NCBI GenBank assembly: GCA_016193385.1
Contig: JACPSF010000390.1
Coordinates: 1-16,116 of the forward strand
Source of the DNA: Deltaproteobacteria bacterium
GTDB taxonomy: Bacteria > Desulfobacterota_B > Binatia > UBA9968
Direction of reading: 5' to 3'
Length of the DNA: 16,116 nt
Shown: positions 5,908 through 14,597 of the stretch, in pieces
How positions within the stretch are numbered: position 1 is the first letter of the stretch
Layout of the letters: each line of letters opens with the position of its first letter
Made by a program: the position numbers and the translations under genes
Notes under the pieces: model-generated
The model's database searches: none
Told to the model about the DNA's origin: nothing
What the model saw: the letters and a program-made list of their open reading frames with translations, nothing else

Positions 5908-7161
5908 ATGCCAAAGCACGGTGAAGACCGATCGGGTAATCTTGTTTGCTCGTTTTGCGGCAAGAGTCAGGATGAGGTTCGCAAGCTCATCGCCGGCCCA
6001 ACCGTTTACATCTGTGACGAATGCATCGATTTGTGCAACGATATCATCGCGGAGGAGGTTGACCATGAAGAAGCCCTGGCCTCCTCTTCTAATGTTCCCA
6101 AGCCGGTCGAGATTAAGCGAGTCTTAGACCAGTACGTCATCGGCCAGGAGCGGGCGAAGAAAATTTTAGCGGTCGCCGTCCACAACCACTACAAGCGGAT
6201 CGACAGCCAGATGATGACGGGGGATGTGGAATTGCAGAAGAGCAACATCCTGCTGCTGGGGCCCACCGGCTCGGGGAAGACGCTGCTGGCACAAACGCTG
6301 GCACGTTTTCTGCAGGTTCCCTTTACCATCGCGGACGCGACGAGCCTGACCGAGGCGGGCTACGTAGGCGAGGATGTGGAGAACATCATCCTTAACCTCC
6401 TTCAAGCGGCGGACTACGATGTGGAAAAAGCCCAAAGAGGGATTGTGTACATCGACGAAATCGATAAGATCTCGCGCAAATCGGATAATCCCTCGATTAC
6501 CCGGGACGTCTCGGGCGAAGGGGTACAACAAGCCCTGCTGAAGATCATTGAGGGGACCATGGCTAGCGTTCCGCCCAAAGGGGGTAGGAAGCACCCCCAG
6601 CAGGAATTTCTCCAGGTCGACACCACGAATATCCTGTTTATCTGCGGGGGGGCCTTTGTAGGCTTGGAAGACATCATTCGCAAGCGGACCGGGCGCAAAC
6701 GCATGGGTTTCGGCGGTGAGCTGGAAGAGCGCGACGGCCGGCGCACGAGTGAGCTCCTGCACGAAGTCCAGCCCGAAGACCTGCTCAAGTTTGGCCTGAT
6801 CCCCGAGTTTATCGGCCGGCTGCCGGTCGTGGCCACGCTCGATGAGCTCGACGAGGCGGCGCTAGTGCGGATCCTCAAGGAGCCCAAGAACGCGCTCACC
6901 AAACAGTATTGGAAGCTCTTTGAGATGGAGAGTGTCCATCTCAAGTTTACCGAGGAGGCGCTTCAGGCGATCGCCCGGGAGGCCATGAAGAGAAAATCCG
7001 GAGCCCGTGGGCTCAGGGCGATCATGGAAAACATTATGCTCGATGTCATGTACGAGATGCCTTCCCAGCTCAACATCAAGGAGGTCATCATCTCCGACGA
7101 GGTCGTGGTCCGCAACGAGCCTCCAATTGTGGTATACAGCAAGGCTGCCGAGAGCGCCTAA
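5908..7161 (+). CDS. clpX: ATP-dependent Clp protease unfoldase subunit ClpX
   Basis: AAA+ hexameric unfoldase that recognises substrates, unfolds them and feeds ClpP. 417 residues. The N-terminal C4 zinc domain has C14, C17, C36 and C39. Walker A GPTGSGKT is at 118-125, pore-1 loop GYVGED at 151-156, Walker B VYIDEIDK at 180-187, the arginine-finger region PEFIGRLP at 299-306 and sensor-2 GARGLR at 365-370. The ClpP-docking IGF loop appears as MGF (266-268), a conservative change. ATG 5908 lies 12 nt after clpP, with GAGG overlapping the clpP stop as ribosome binding site. Adjacency to clpP supports a ClpXP machine. Confidence 0.98.
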   Translation: MPKHGEDRSGNLVCSFCGKSQDEVRKLIAGPTVYICDECIDLCNDIIAEEVDHEEALASSSNVPKPVEIKRVLDQYVIGQERAKKILAVAVHNHYKRIDSQMMTGDVELQKSNILLLGPTGSGKTLLAQTLARFLQVPFTIADATSLTEAGYVGEDVENIILNLLQAADYDVEKAQRGIVYIDEIDKISRKSDNPSITRDVSGEGVQQALLKIIEGTMASVPPKGGRKHPQQEFLQVDTTNILFICGGAFVGLEDIIRKRTGRKRMGFGGELEERDGRRTSELLHEVQPEDLLKFGLIPEFIGRLPVVATLDELDEAALVRILKEPKNALTKQYWKLFEMESVHLKFTEEALQAIAREAMKRKSGARGLRAIMENIMLDVMYEMPSQLNIKEVIISDEVVVRNEPPIVVYSKAAESA

Positions 7162-7172
7162 GGGGGGAAGTT

Positions 7173-9641
7173 ATGTTGTTTCGCAGCGACAAGAAAGACG
7201 ACAAGGAAAAGGAGGCCAACAACTCCGTGGGAGTGCCTCTGCTGCCGCTAAGGGACATCATTGTTTTCCCTCACATGGTGGTGCCCCTTTTTGTGGGTCG
7301 GCAGCGATCGATTAAGGCTCTCGAGGAGGCGACGCAAAAACAGGGGCCGATTTTTCTCTCGTCACAGAGAGATGCGAAGACCAATGACCCGACCGAAAAT
7401 GACATTTATCGAGTGGGGACATTGGGAAGCGTCGTGCAGATGCTGAGGCTCCCCGACGGCACCGTCAAAGTCCTGATCGAGGGCAAAAAGCGGGCGCAGG
7501 TCACTCGTTTTTTGAGCCACCCGGACTTTTTTCTGGTGGAGGGCGAGGAGATCGCCGAAGTGGTGGAGCGGAACACGGAGATCGAGGCCCTAATCCGCGA
7601 AGTCCACAGCACCTTTGAAAATTATGTCAAGCTGAAGAAGAAAATCCCGCCGGAGATGGTTATGTCGGTCTCCTCGATCGACGAGCCGGCGCGGCTCGCA
7701 GATACGATTGTGGCCCATCTCGGGATCAAGCTGGAGGATCGGCAGAATCTGCTCGAGACTTTTAACGCCTCCGAGCGCTTAGAGAAGGTGTTGGGTCACA
7801 TGCGCGCGGAAATCGAGATCCTCGAGGTGGAGCGGCGAATTCGCTCGCGCGTGAAGAAACAAATGGAGCGGTCCCAGAAGGAGTATTACCTCAACGAACA
7901 GATGCGCGCGATCCAGAAGGAGCTGGGCGAAAAGGACGAGTTCAAGAACGAGATCCAGGAGATCGAAGAGAAGATCAAAGAGAAGAAGCTGTCCGCCGAA
8001 GCTCGGGACAAGGTCGAAAAGGAGTTGAAGAAACTCAAGATGATGTCCCCGATGTCGGCGGAGGCCACGGTGGTCAGGAACTACGTCGATTGGATCCTGA
8101 GCCTTCCATGGAACGAATTTACCGATGATAAGCTGGACATCAAGGAGGCCGAACGGGTACTAGAGGAGGACCACTACGGCCTGGAGAAGGTGAAGCAGCG
8201 CATCCTCGAGTATCTCGCCGTTCAGAGCCTCGTGGGAAAGATGAAAGGTCCGATCCTCTGTCTCGTGGGGCCTCCGGGAGTCGGCAAGACCTCGCTGGGT
8301 CGCTCCATCGCTCGGGCTACCGGCCGGAAGTTTATCCGCGTCTCTCTCGGTGGCGTGCGCGATGAGGCGGAGATCCGCGGGCATCGCCGCACCTATATCG
8401 GAGCCCTTCCGGGGAAAATCATTCAGTTCATGAAGAAGGCCGGCTCGAGCAATCCGGTCTTTCTCATGGATGAGGTCGATAAAATGTCGACAGATTTTCG
8501 CGGCGACCCGTCTTCAGCCCTGCTGGAGGTGTTGGATCCGGAGCAGAACTTCGCCTTTAACGATCACTACCTGGATTTGGACTACGATCTCTCCAAGGTG
8601 ATGTTCATTACCACCGCGAACACCCTGGAACGGATCCCCCGTCCGCTTCAAGACCGGATGGAGATCATCCGGATTGCGGGGTATACGGAGTTGGAGAAGC
8701 TCAACATAGCGAGGAAATACCTGGTGGAAAAGCAGCGCGAGGCCAACGGCCTGACCAAAGAAAATATCTTTTTCACCGACAACTCCATTCTCGGATTGAT
8801 CCGTCATTACACCAAAGAGGCCGGCGTGCGGAATCTGGACCGGGAGATCGCCTCGATTTTCCGAAAGGTGGCCGTGGAGGTGGTCAAAAAGGACCACCAG
8901 GCAAGCATTCGGGTCGCCGCCAAAAGCCTGCACAAATATCTAGGTCCGCCCAAATTCCGTTATGGAAAGGCTGATGTGGAACAGCGCATCGGGGTTGTCA
9001 CCGGCCTGGCCTGGACCGAATTGGGGGGAGAGTTGCTGGCGACCGAGGTGACGATCATGCCGGGCAAGGGCCAACTCATCATTACGGGTAAGTTGGGCGA
9101 CGTCATGCAGGAATCGGCCCAAGCGGCCATGAGCTATGTCCGCTCGCGTGCGGAGGAACTGGGGCTGGAGAGAGATTTCTACCAGAAGGTTGACGTCCAC
9201 ATCCACGTGCCCGAGGGCGCGATTCCTAAGGATGGACCCTCTGCAGGGATCACCATGGCGACTTCCCTGGTTTCTGCTCTGACACGAATCCCCGTCCGTC
9301 ACGATCTCGCCATGACCGGAGAGATCACGTTGCGGGGCAACATTCTCCCCATCGGTGGGTTGAAAGAAAAAGTTTTGGCGGCTCACCGGGGTGGGATCAA
9401 GACCGTGCTGATTCCGGCGGAAAACGAGAAGGACATCGAGGAGGTCCCACAGACGATCCTAAAGACGGTCGAGCTTGTCCTGGTCTCTCACATGGATGAG
9501 GTTTTGAAAAAGGCGCTCGTGCTACCGGATCCGGAGAGCTTTTTGAAGAAAAAGGCGGAATCTGGCCAAGCCAGCGAGGATCATCCCGCCTATAGTGAGA
9601 AAGAGGAAGAGGGTCCCGCGGCAGGTATCTTGCCGCAGTGA
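7173..9641 (+). CDS. lon: Lon protease, ATP-dependent (LonA type)
   Basis: 822-residue soluble LonA that degrades misfolded and short-lived regulatory proteins. The N-terminal substrate domain begins at about 20 ([20 protein letters not shown]) and runs into a coiled-coil helix at about 220-290. Walker A GPPGVGKT is at 366-373 and Walker B FLMDE at 430-434. The peptidase domain carries the Ser–Lys dyad S690 (KDGPSAG) and K733 ([14 protein letters not shown]), 43 residues apart as in E. coli (679/722). No membrane segment is seen, so it is not LonB. ATG 7173 follows a G-rich ribosome binding site, 11 nt after clpX. A 30-residue charged tail (790-822) is poorly conserved in the family. Confidence 0.98.
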   Translation: MLFRSDKKDDKEKEANNSVGVPLLPLRDIIVFPHMVVPLFVGRQRSIKALEEATQKQGPIFLSSQRDAKTNDPTENDIYRVGTLGSVVQMLRLPDGTVKVLIEGKKRAQVTRFLSHPDFFLVEGEEIAEVVERNTEIEALIREVHSTFENYVKLKKKIPPEMVMSVSSIDEPARLADTIVAHLGIKLEDRQNLLETFNASERLEKVLGHMRAEIEILEVERRIRSRVKKQMERSQKEYYLNEQMRAIQKELGEKDEFKNEIQEIEEKIKEKKLSAEARDKVEKELKKLKMMSPMSAEATVVRNYVDWILSLPWNEFTDDKLDIKEAERVLEEDHYGLEKVKQRILEYLAVQSLVGKMKGPILCLVGPPGVGKTSLGRSIARATGRKFIRVSLGGVRDEAEIRGHRRTYIGALPGKIIQFMKKAGSSNPVFLMDEVDKMSTDFRGDPSSALLEVLDPEQNFAFNDHYLDLDYDLSKVMFITTANTLERIPRPLQDRMEIIRIAGYTELEKLNIARKYLVEKQREANGLTKENIFFTDNSILGLIRHYTKEAGVRNLDREIASIFRKVAVEVVKKDHQASIRVAAKSLHKYLGPPKFRYGKADVEQRIGVVTGLAWTELGGELLATEVTIMPGKGQLIITGKLGDVMQESAQAAMSYVRSRAEELGLERDFYQKVDVHIHVPEGAIPKDGPSAGITMATSLVSALTRIPVRHDLAMTGEITLRGNILPIGGLKEKVLAAHRGGIKTVLIPAENEKDIEEVPQTILKTVELVLVSHMDEVLKKALVLPDPESFLKKKAESGQASEDHPAYSEKEEEGPAAGILPQ

Positions 9642-9673
9642 GTCGGGTGCCCGATGAAACGGGGGCTGCATGA

Positions 9674-9703
9674 TTGACACCGGGGCCGGCCTGTGATTAT
9701 AAG
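9674..9703 (+). promoter_or_regulatory. Strong predicted promoter of hup
   Basis: TTGACA (9674-9679, perfect) is followed after 18 bp by TATAAG (9698-9703; five of six). It lies between lon and the HU gene, so hup can be transcribed strongly and apart from the protease operon, as expected for an abundant nucleoid protein. Confidence 0.7.
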
Positions 9704-9747
9704 GAATCCTTGTCCTGCGAGTAAGCTCGGTGGGATGAACTAGGGTT

Positions 9748-10020
9748 ATGACAAAGGCGGATTTGGTCGACTCGGTGGCGAATAAGACCGAGATTCCTAA
9801 GGAGAAGGCTGAAGAGATCGTCAACAGCCTTTTTGACGATATCATTGCCGCCTTGAAAGGCGGCGAAAAGGTCAACATCTCTGGATTCGGAACTTTTTCG
9901 GTTTCCCATCGTAAGGCCAGGACGGGGAGAAACCCCAAGACCGGAGAGGCGATTCAGATTGCCTCCTCCCGAGCCGCTAAGTTTAAGGCGGGCAAAACCC
10001 TGAAAGAGTCGCTCAGCTAA
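9748..10020 (+). CDS. hup: HU-family DNA-binding protein
   Basis: 90-residue nucleoid protein that dimerises and bends DNA without strong sequence preference. The N-terminal dimer helices cover residues 3-38 (TKADLVDSVANKTEIPKEKAEEIV). The signature GFGTFSVSHRKARTGRNPKTG (46-66) includes P63, which intercalates at the DNA kink. The C-terminal strand and helix FKAGKTLKESL complete the fold. The length is exactly that of HU; IHF subunits are a little longer, so HU is preferred. The ribosome binding site is weak. It is downstream of lon, as in many genomes, but with its own promoter. Confidence 0.95.
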   Translation: MTKADLVDSVANKTEIPKEKAEEIVNSLFDDIIAALKGGEKVNISGFGTFSVSHRKARTGRNPKTGEAIQIASSRAAKFKAGKTLKESLS

Positions 10021-10119
10021 ACTCAATCTACTTCTTTTGAGACCGGACGAGAACTTGAGGCGAAAGGGGTTGGGGTTAGTCTCAAGTGAGGGTTACGAGG
10101 CTGGTGTTTTCGGCCGAAG

Positions 10120-10191
10120 GGGCGGTTAGCTCAGCGGGAGAGCATCGGCCTTACAAGCCGGGGGTCACAGGTTCAAATCCTGTACCGCCCA
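10120..10191 (+). tRNA. tRNA-Val (UAC)
   Basis: Acceptor arms GGGCGGT and ACCGCCC pair perfectly. The anticodon loop CTTACAA holds TAC. The T-arm is ACAGG-TTCAAAT-CCTGT. The discriminator is A, and the following TTC shows that CCA is not encoded, unlike in most tRNAs of this window. It stands alone, 99 nt after hup. Confidence 0.96.
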
Positions 10192-10201
10192 TTCAATTAG
10201 C

Positions 10202-10229
10202 GAATGGTGAATAGTGATTGGTGAGTAGA
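10202..10229 (+). repeat. Four degenerate heptamer repeats
   Basis: The units GAATGGT, GAATAGT, GATTGGT and GAGTAGA lie head to tail between tRNA-Val and tRNA-Asp. The consensus is about GAATGGT with one to three changes per unit. Such short heptad arrays occur between genes in several bacterial groups; no function is evident. Confidence 0.6.
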
Positions 10230-10298
10230 GGGGAGCTGAAATTTTGGGCGGTGGGATCGGGCACTAGTAACTACAGGCTGTTTGCTATTAGCTAAGAC

Positions 10299-10375
<77 letters not shown>

Positions 10376-10383
10376 ATTTCATG

Positions 10384-10409
10384 GCTGGCAGGTGCTTCAA
10401 GCTGCTAGC
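10384..10409 (+). promoter_or_regulatory. Hairpin in the L13 (rplM) leader
   Basis: GCTGGCAG (10384-10391) pairs with CTGCTAGC (10402-10409) over 8 bp including one G·U, with a 10-nt loop. It lies between tRNA-Asp and the L13 start, 22 nt before the GTG. It could be a tRNA-processing signal or an L13-binding autoregulatory site; in E. coli L13 represses its own operon. The stem is seen; the role is inferred. Confidence 0.4.
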
Positions 10410-10431
10410 AAAGCGGGATATCGGGATCGGT

Positions 10432-10866
10432 GTGAAGACGTATCAGATGAAATCTAAGGAAGCCCTCTCCCAGCGGCAGTGGTATGTGGTGGATGCTAAC
10501 GGTAAGGTGTTGGGGCGGCTTGCCAGCGCGGTGGCAAAGATCCTGCGCGGGAAGCACAAGCCCGCCTTTACCGCCCATGTGGATGGGGGGGACTTTGTTA
10601 TTGTCATCAACGCGCGCAGGGTCAAGCTTACGGGTAGGAAACTCGAGCAGAAGATTTATTACCGGCATACCGAATATCCCGGAGGCATTCGGGAGACGGC
10701 TGCCGGCAAGCTGCTGGAGAAGAAGCCCGAAACCCTTATTCGGGCGGCGGTGAAAGGGATGCTGCCCCGGAACCGTTTGGGGAGAAGGCTTGTTACCAAA
10801 TTAAAGGTTTATTCCGGCCCCGATCATCCCCACCAAGCGCAAAAACCTCAACCGCTGAGTTTGTAG
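10432..10866 (+). CDS. rplM: 50S ribosomal protein L13
   Basis: 144-residue large-subunit protein, an early assembler binding 23S rRNA, of normal length (E. coli 142). Features visible are [16 protein letters not shown] near the N-terminus, [22 protein letters not shown], and the signature [29 protein letters not shown] chose GTG at 10432 (giving MKTYQMKS…, the family's usual MKT(F/Y) start) rather than the ATG at 10381. That ATG is only 6 nt after the mature tRNA-Asp end and adds 17 residues without family similarity. The TAG stop overlaps the ribosome binding site of the S9 gene, so L13 and S9 are coupled. Confidence 0.95.
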   Translation: MKTYQMKSKEALSQRQWYVVDANGKVLGRLASAVAKILRGKHKPAFTAHVDGGDFVIVINARRVKLTGRKLEQKIYYRHTEYPGGIRETAAGKLLEKKPETLIRAAVKGMLPRNRLGRRLVTKLKVYSGPDHPHQAQKPQPLSL

Positions 10867-10876
10867 GAGTTCAGAC

Positions 10877-11203
10877 ATGCCGGACAAGGTATTTTATGCC
10901 ACCGGGCGGAGAAAGACCTCGGTAGCGCGTGTCTACCTGAAACAGGGAAAGGGCAATGTGCTCATCAACGATCGGGCTTTGGAGGAGTATTTTGGCCGTG
11001 AGACGGCCCGCATGATCGTGCTTCAACCCTTTGAGGTGACGCAGACCGCGGGCCATTTTGATACCGAAGTGAACGTGACCGGAGGGGGCATCTCAGGCCA
11101 GGCAGGCGCCATACGCCACGGCATTACCCGCGCCCTCATTCAGGCCAGCCCCGAATTTCGCTCCCCGCTGAAGAACGCCCGCTTCGTCACACGCGACCCG
11201 CGC
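10877..11203 (+). pseudogene. rpsI: 30S ribosomal protein S9, C-terminal tail missing
   Basis: Residues 1-109 match S9 throughout: [20 protein letters not shown], then FGRETARM and [19 protein letters not shown] (70-87). The usual 20-odd residue basic tail ending SKR, which reaches the P-site tRNA anticodon stem, is absent. S9 normally is about 130 residues. I recall that the tail can be removed in E. coli with mild effect, so a tail-less S9 could be viable, but a 334-residue ArgC extension in its place would sit at the decoding centre. Confidence 0.85.
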
Positions 11204-12208
11204 GCGCTGACCGGGATCGAGCTGCTCCGGATCCTCCTGCAACATCCGCGAGTCAGAGTTACCGTGGTCACCTCCCAGCAATTTGCGGGGAAGCGGATCA
11301 GCGAGATCTATCATTCCCTTGCGGGCAAGTGCGAACTTTTCTTAGAAGACATCCAGGTCGAGAAGGTGGCCTCGCGGTGCGAGCTTGCGTTCGCCGCCCT
11401 TCCCCATAAAACCTCCATGGATGCCGTGGCCCGGCCCGTGGAGCAGGACACGAGGGTGATTGATCTCAGCGCCGATTTTCGCCTTCACGATCCCGAGCTC
11501 TATCGCCAGTGGTATAGCCCCCACAAGGCCCCCCATCTTTTACGGCGGGCGGTCTACGGTTTGACAGAAATTCACCGCAGGGCCATCGCCAAGGCTCGTC
11601 TTGTGGCCAATCCCGGTTGCTATCCCACGGGAGCCGTCCTTGGATTGGCCCCCGTTTTTGCCGCCAGAGTGGTTCGGGGAACGGTCCTGATCGACGCCAA
11701 ATCAGGAGCCACTGGGGCAGGCAGGAGCAGCGCCGTGGAGCTTTCCTTTAGTGAGGTCAATGAGAACTTCAAAGCCTACAGCGTCGGAGTACATCGCCAT
11801 GCCCCTGAAATCGAGCAAGAGCTGAGCCAGATCGCTCGGCGATCGGTTGTGGTCCTTTTCGCCCCTCACTTGGTTCCCATGAGCCGGGGTATTTTGTCGA
11901 CGATGTACGTGGAGCTCAAAAAGCCGCTCTCGGAGGCGAAACTGGCCGAGCTCTACGAGTCCTTTTACCACCAGGACCCTTTCGTGCGCGTCTTGCCCTA
12001 TGGGGTCTTTCCCGAGACCAAAGAGGTCAGAGGCTCCAACGACTGCGTCATTGGGTTTCGCTATGACCCCCACGCCCAACGCCTTGTGGTGATCACGGCG
12101 CTCGACAATTTGGTCAAAGGGGCGGCCGGCCAAGCCGTGCAAAATATGAATCTCATGTTCGGTTGGCCTGAGATCGAAGGTTTGAGGGGGACGGCTTTGG
12201 TCCCTTAA
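10877..12208 (+). CDS. Fused frame: S9 (tail-less) joined to ArgC (N-truncated)
   Basis: A continuous frame of 443 codons. Residues 1-109 are ribosomal protein S9 and residues from about 111 are N-acetyl-gamma-glutamyl-phosphate reductase (arginine biosynthesis). In S9 the sequence should continue from FVTRD(P/A)R through VERKK…ARRRPQFSKR and stop. In ArgC the first 10-11 residues, with the start of the NADP-binding GxxGxxG, should precede [14 protein letters not shown]. Both are missing, as is the intergenic spacer; no other frame contains them. The junction is at 11201-11210, in a CGCGCG run. ATG 10877 has a good ribosome binding site (AGGAG, 7 nt upstream). Either a real in-frame deletion of about 100 or more bp, or an assembly collapse. 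The halves are listed separately. Confidence 0.8.
   Translation: MPDKVFYATGRRKTSVARVYLKQGKGNVLINDRALEEYFGRETARMIVLQPFEVTQTAGHFDTEVNVTGGGISGQAGAIRHGITRALIQASPEFRSPLKNARFVTRDPRALTGIELLRILLQHPRVRVTVVTSQQFAGKRISEIYHSLAGKCELFLEDIQVEKVASRCELAFAALPHKTSMDAVARPVEQDTRVIDLSADFRLHDPELYRQWYSPHKAPHLLRRAVYGLTEIHRRAIAKARLVANPGCYPTGAVLGLAPVFAARVVRGTVLIDAKSGATGAGRSSAVELSFSEVNENFKAYSVGVHRHAPEIEQELSQIARRSVVVLFAPHLVPMSRGILSTMYVELKKPLSEAKLAELYESFYHQDPFVRVLPYGVFPETKEVRGSNDCVIGFRYDPHAQRLVVITALDNLVKGAAGQAVQNMNLMFGWPEIEGLRGTALVP
11204..12208 (+). pseudogene. argC: N-acetyl-gamma-glutamyl-phosphate reductase, N-terminus missing
   Basis: ArgC reduces N-acetylglutamyl phosphate to the semialdehyde with NADPH in arginine synthesis. 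Seen here: [14 protein letters not shown] (the helix after the glycine loop), the catalytic cysteine C248 (frame numbering) in [17 protein letters not shown]-like [14 protein letters not shown] with H306/H308, and [20 protein letters not shown]. The first beta strand and first GxxG of the nucleotide loop are lost, replaced by S9 sequence, so NADP binding should be impaired if the sequence is right. The rplM–rpsI–argC order is common in related groups, which supports a separate argC ancestrally. Confidence 0.85.
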
Positions 12209-12215
12209 GCGCTGG

Positions 12216-13340
12216 CTAATCCTCGGCAAGGGAGAAGAAAAATCCGATTAGGGCCAGGGTTAGGTTGGGCACCCAAGCCGCAATCCACGGGTTCACCGCT
12301 CCACTATGACCGAGGGAGACGGAGAAGGCCGTCAAAAACCAGTAACCCAAGCCCACCAGGAGGCTGATTCCGAAGCTCAGGGCCATGCCTCCGCTGGGAC
12401 CGTGTTTGAGGGCGAAGGGGATGCCCAAAAGGACCAGCAGGGGAGAGAGCAGCGGCAAGGCGAATTTTATCTGCAGATCAACTTCGTATTCTTTGGTGTC
12501 GATGCCCTTTCCCCTGAGGTCGGCAATCTGTTTCTTGAGCTCGAAGAGGCTGAATTCTTCGGGCTCCCGAATGAAGAGCTTGAGATCCTCGGGCGTCTCC
12601 GAAAGGGGTACGGAGACATCCAGTCTGCGCCGCCTCATCTGTCCATTCGGCAGGAATGTCCACTCCGTGGCTTCCTTGGCCTCCCAGCGCGCGCCATTCC
12701 AGCGCGCCGTGGGAGCCTCGATAAGGCCGCTTAGGCTGAAGTCGCGATGGAGCAGAAAAACGGAGACGCCTTTGAGAGTGTTTTCCCTGGTATCAAAGTG
12801 ATCCACGCGGATGAAACTGCCCGCTCCCGGGATCCAGAAGTCCTCCGTCCCGAGCACGCTCTGGAGGGGTTTTTTTCTGACCTCCGTTTTGTAGATGTCT
12901 TGGGCCTTGCGAGTAAAGATGGGGACTAAGGCTTCGTTGCAGAAAAAGACAAGCACAGCGAGAAAGAGCGAGCACAAAAGGAGCGGTAGCGAGATCCGGC
13001 GCAGGCTCAGGCCGCTAGAGCGCATGGCCGTAATTTCCTGATTCCGTGACAAGGTCCCGAGAAAGAAAAGCGTGGAGAACAACGCCGCAAAGCCCACGAC
13101 ACGGGAGATCAGCAGCGGAAGCTTGTAGAGAAAGTATCGGAGCGAGGTCCATAGCGGGGCCCCTGCCTTTAAAAGGTTTTCGATGCGGTCAAAAAAGTCT
13201 ACGACCAGGTAAAGAGCGGTGAGGCACAGGAGACTGAGGGCAAAAATCTTGAGAAAGCCGGCGATCAGATACCGGTCGAGCAGGCTTCCCAGCGGAAACG
13301 ACACAAGCAGATCGGCTTTTTTCAAGTTGGGTTGCCTCAA
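12216..13340 (-). CDS. lptG: LPS export ABC transporter permease LptG
   Basis: 374-residue inner-membrane permease which, with LptF and the ATPase LptB, extracts LPS and passes it to LptC/LptA. Six membrane segments are predicted at about 27-49, 72-95, 115-137, 292-310, 318-341 and 351-370, with a periplasmic beta-jellyroll domain between the third and fourth. The coupling-helix motif NQEITAMRSSGLS (100-112) is the LptG form. The frame opens with TTG at 13340, overlapping the lptF TGA as TTGA. The family usually begins near LLDRYLIAGFL (20-30), so a start 12-17 codons downstream is possible. It ends 7 bp from the argC stop, tail to tail. Confidence 0.93.
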   Translation of the reverse strand: MRQPNLKKADLLVSFPLGSLLDRYLIAGFLKIFALSLLCLTALYLVVDFFDRIENLLKAGAPLWTSLRYFLYKLPLLISRVVGFAALFSTLFFLGTLSRNQEITAMRSSGLSLRRISLPLLLCSLFLAVLVFFCNEALVPIFTRKAQDIYKTEVRKKPLQSVLGTEDFWIPGAGSFIRVDHFDTRENTLKGVSVFLLHRDFSLSGLIEAPTARWNGARWEAKEATEWTFLPNGQMRRRRLDVSVPLSETPEDLKLFIREPEEFSLFELKKQIADLRGKGIDTKEYEVDLQIKFALPLLSPLLVLLGIPFALKHGPSGGMALSFGISLLVGLGYWFLTAFSVSLGHSGAVNPWIAAWVPNLTLALIGFFFSLAED

Positions 13341-14530
13341 GGAGCCCTTTGCTTGAAGCCTGCAAGCCTTCGCAGCCAGGCGAAGGACAGGCTTTCCACT
13401 TGCGTGAGGAATCGCAGAGGGGATTCCTTAACCGCCTTGCGAAAAAAATGTGCGGCCATGAGACCCAAAACTACGGTGGGGAGCCAGAGGGCGGGGGCGG
13501 GGGGCAAGATTTGCCGTTCGGCGAGCGCCTTTCCCAGCGAGAGCAGGGCGTAGTAGGCGAGAAACCAGAAGAGGCAGACCGAGAGCCCCCAGGATCGAGT
13601 GGCGCGTGCGCGCGTCGGCATCAGGACGAAGGAGAGCCCGAGCAGACTCAACACCAGCGGGGCCAGAGCCAAAGAGAGCCTCTGATGATACTCTACGATC
13701 TCGTCGGTGGCTTGGAGGCCTTGTTCTCGCTTCAAAAAGATGGTTTTGACCAGTCGACGCAGCGACATCTCCCGAGGTCCCCGCTCTTTTTTTTGGGTGG
13801 GGCTAAACGCCTCCTCAAGGTCGAGCTTAAAATGGTAGATGTTAAAGTGGGTCTGGCTGAATCCGGGCCGATTCCGTTCGCGTTCGTAAACCGTCCCGTC
13901 CAGGAGCTTCAGGCTGACGGTCTTGGATTCCTCGTCGGGAAGGATCAGCGCGACCTTGGCGAAGATAATCATTTCCCTTGCAGGATTGCGCCGATCCACA
14001 ATGAGCACGCCCTGGGAAGAGTTTCCCGGTGGCACTAGCTCTTCGACATAGATGAGAACGTTGGGAAAATCGTCGTTGAAGACTCTTTCTTTAAGCCCGG
14101 AGGCGATGTGGGTTTTGGCGATGTCGTAGAGTTCTTTTTTTACGGCGAGAAGGGCGTGGGGTCGCAGCCAGGCCGCCGTGAGAAAGGTGATCAGCGAGAC
14201 CAACAGGGCGAGCAGGCCGACCGGTCGAAGCAAATAAAAGGGGCTGATTCCCGATGCCTTTAACGCGAGGATCTCTTGATCGTTTGAGAGCCTGGTGAGG
14301 CCCAAAAAAATTCCCAGCAGGAGCGCCATGGGCAGGGTCAATTCCAAGAAGGTGGGCAGGATGAGGCCAAGCAGCTTCATGATCCGGAGCAGCGGGAGGC
14401 CGCGGGTGACGACCAGCTCGACAAGCCTGAGTATGCGGGCGGTCAGCAGAATCACGGTGAAGGCCAGGAGCCCGATCAGGAACGGCGGCAAGATCTCGGA
14501 GAGGATGTATCTCTCTAAGGTTCTCTTCAC
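13337..14530 (-). CDS. lptF: LPS export ABC transporter permease LptF
   Basis: 397-residue partner permease of LptG. Membrane segments are at about 13-34, 53-78, 98-120, 284-305, 313-335 and 346-364, with a periplasmic jellyroll domain at roughly 135-260. The coupling helix reads NDQEILALKASGIS (83-96). The C-terminal 30 residues are a cytoplasmic extension (ESPLRFLTQ…). The start is GTG at 14530, giving MKRTLERYILSEI, the usual N-terminal helix; no Shine–Dalgarno is seen and the predicted promoter leaves a very short leader. It overlaps lptG by 4 nt, so the two are coupled. It is divergent from rlmB. Confidence 0.93.
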   Translation of the reverse strand: MKRTLERYILSEILPPFLIGLLAFTVILLTARILRLVELVVTRGLPLLRIMKLLGLILPTFLELTLPMALLLGIFLGLTRLSNDQEILALKASGISPFYLLRPVGLLALLVSLITFLTAAWLRPHALLAVKKELYDIAKTHIASGLKERVFNDDFPNVLIYVEELVPPGNSSQGVLIVDRRNPAREMIIFAKVALILPDEESKTVSLKLLDGTVYERERNRPGFSQTHFNIYHFKLDLEEAFSPTQKKERGPREMSLRRLVKTIFLKREQGLQATDEIVEYHQRLSLALAPLVLSLLGLSFVLMPTRARATRSWGLSVCLFWFLAYYALLSLGKALAERQILPPAPALWLPTVVLGLMAAHFFRKAVKESPLRFLTQVESLSFAWLRRLAGFKQRAP

Positions 14531-14539
14531 AACGACAAC

Positions 14540-14568
14540 ATGTTATCCGGTGCTTCGGTTTTTGTAAA
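14540..14568 (-). promoter_or_regulatory. Predicted promoter of lptF–lptG
   Basis: On the minus strand TTTACA (14568-14563; five of six) is followed after 17 bp by TAACAT (14545-14540; four of six). The start point would be near 14533, only about 3 nt before the lptF GTG. On the plus strand TAAAAT (14565-14570) might be the -10 box of rlmB, so the two promoters would overlap. Confidence 0.45.
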
Positions 14569-14597
14569 ATGTCCCTAAAATAACGGCGACCCCTGAT

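Noticed and set aside
10021..10045. Terminator after hup (CTCAA…TTGAG stem)
   Set aside because: The stem is only 5 bp with a 10-nt loop and no T-run follows, so I do not call it.
10381..10431. Upstream ATG for L13
   Set aside because: It lies 6 nt after the tRNA-Asp end and within the leader hairpin region, and adds 17 residues not found in L13; GTG 10432 gives the family's N-terminus.
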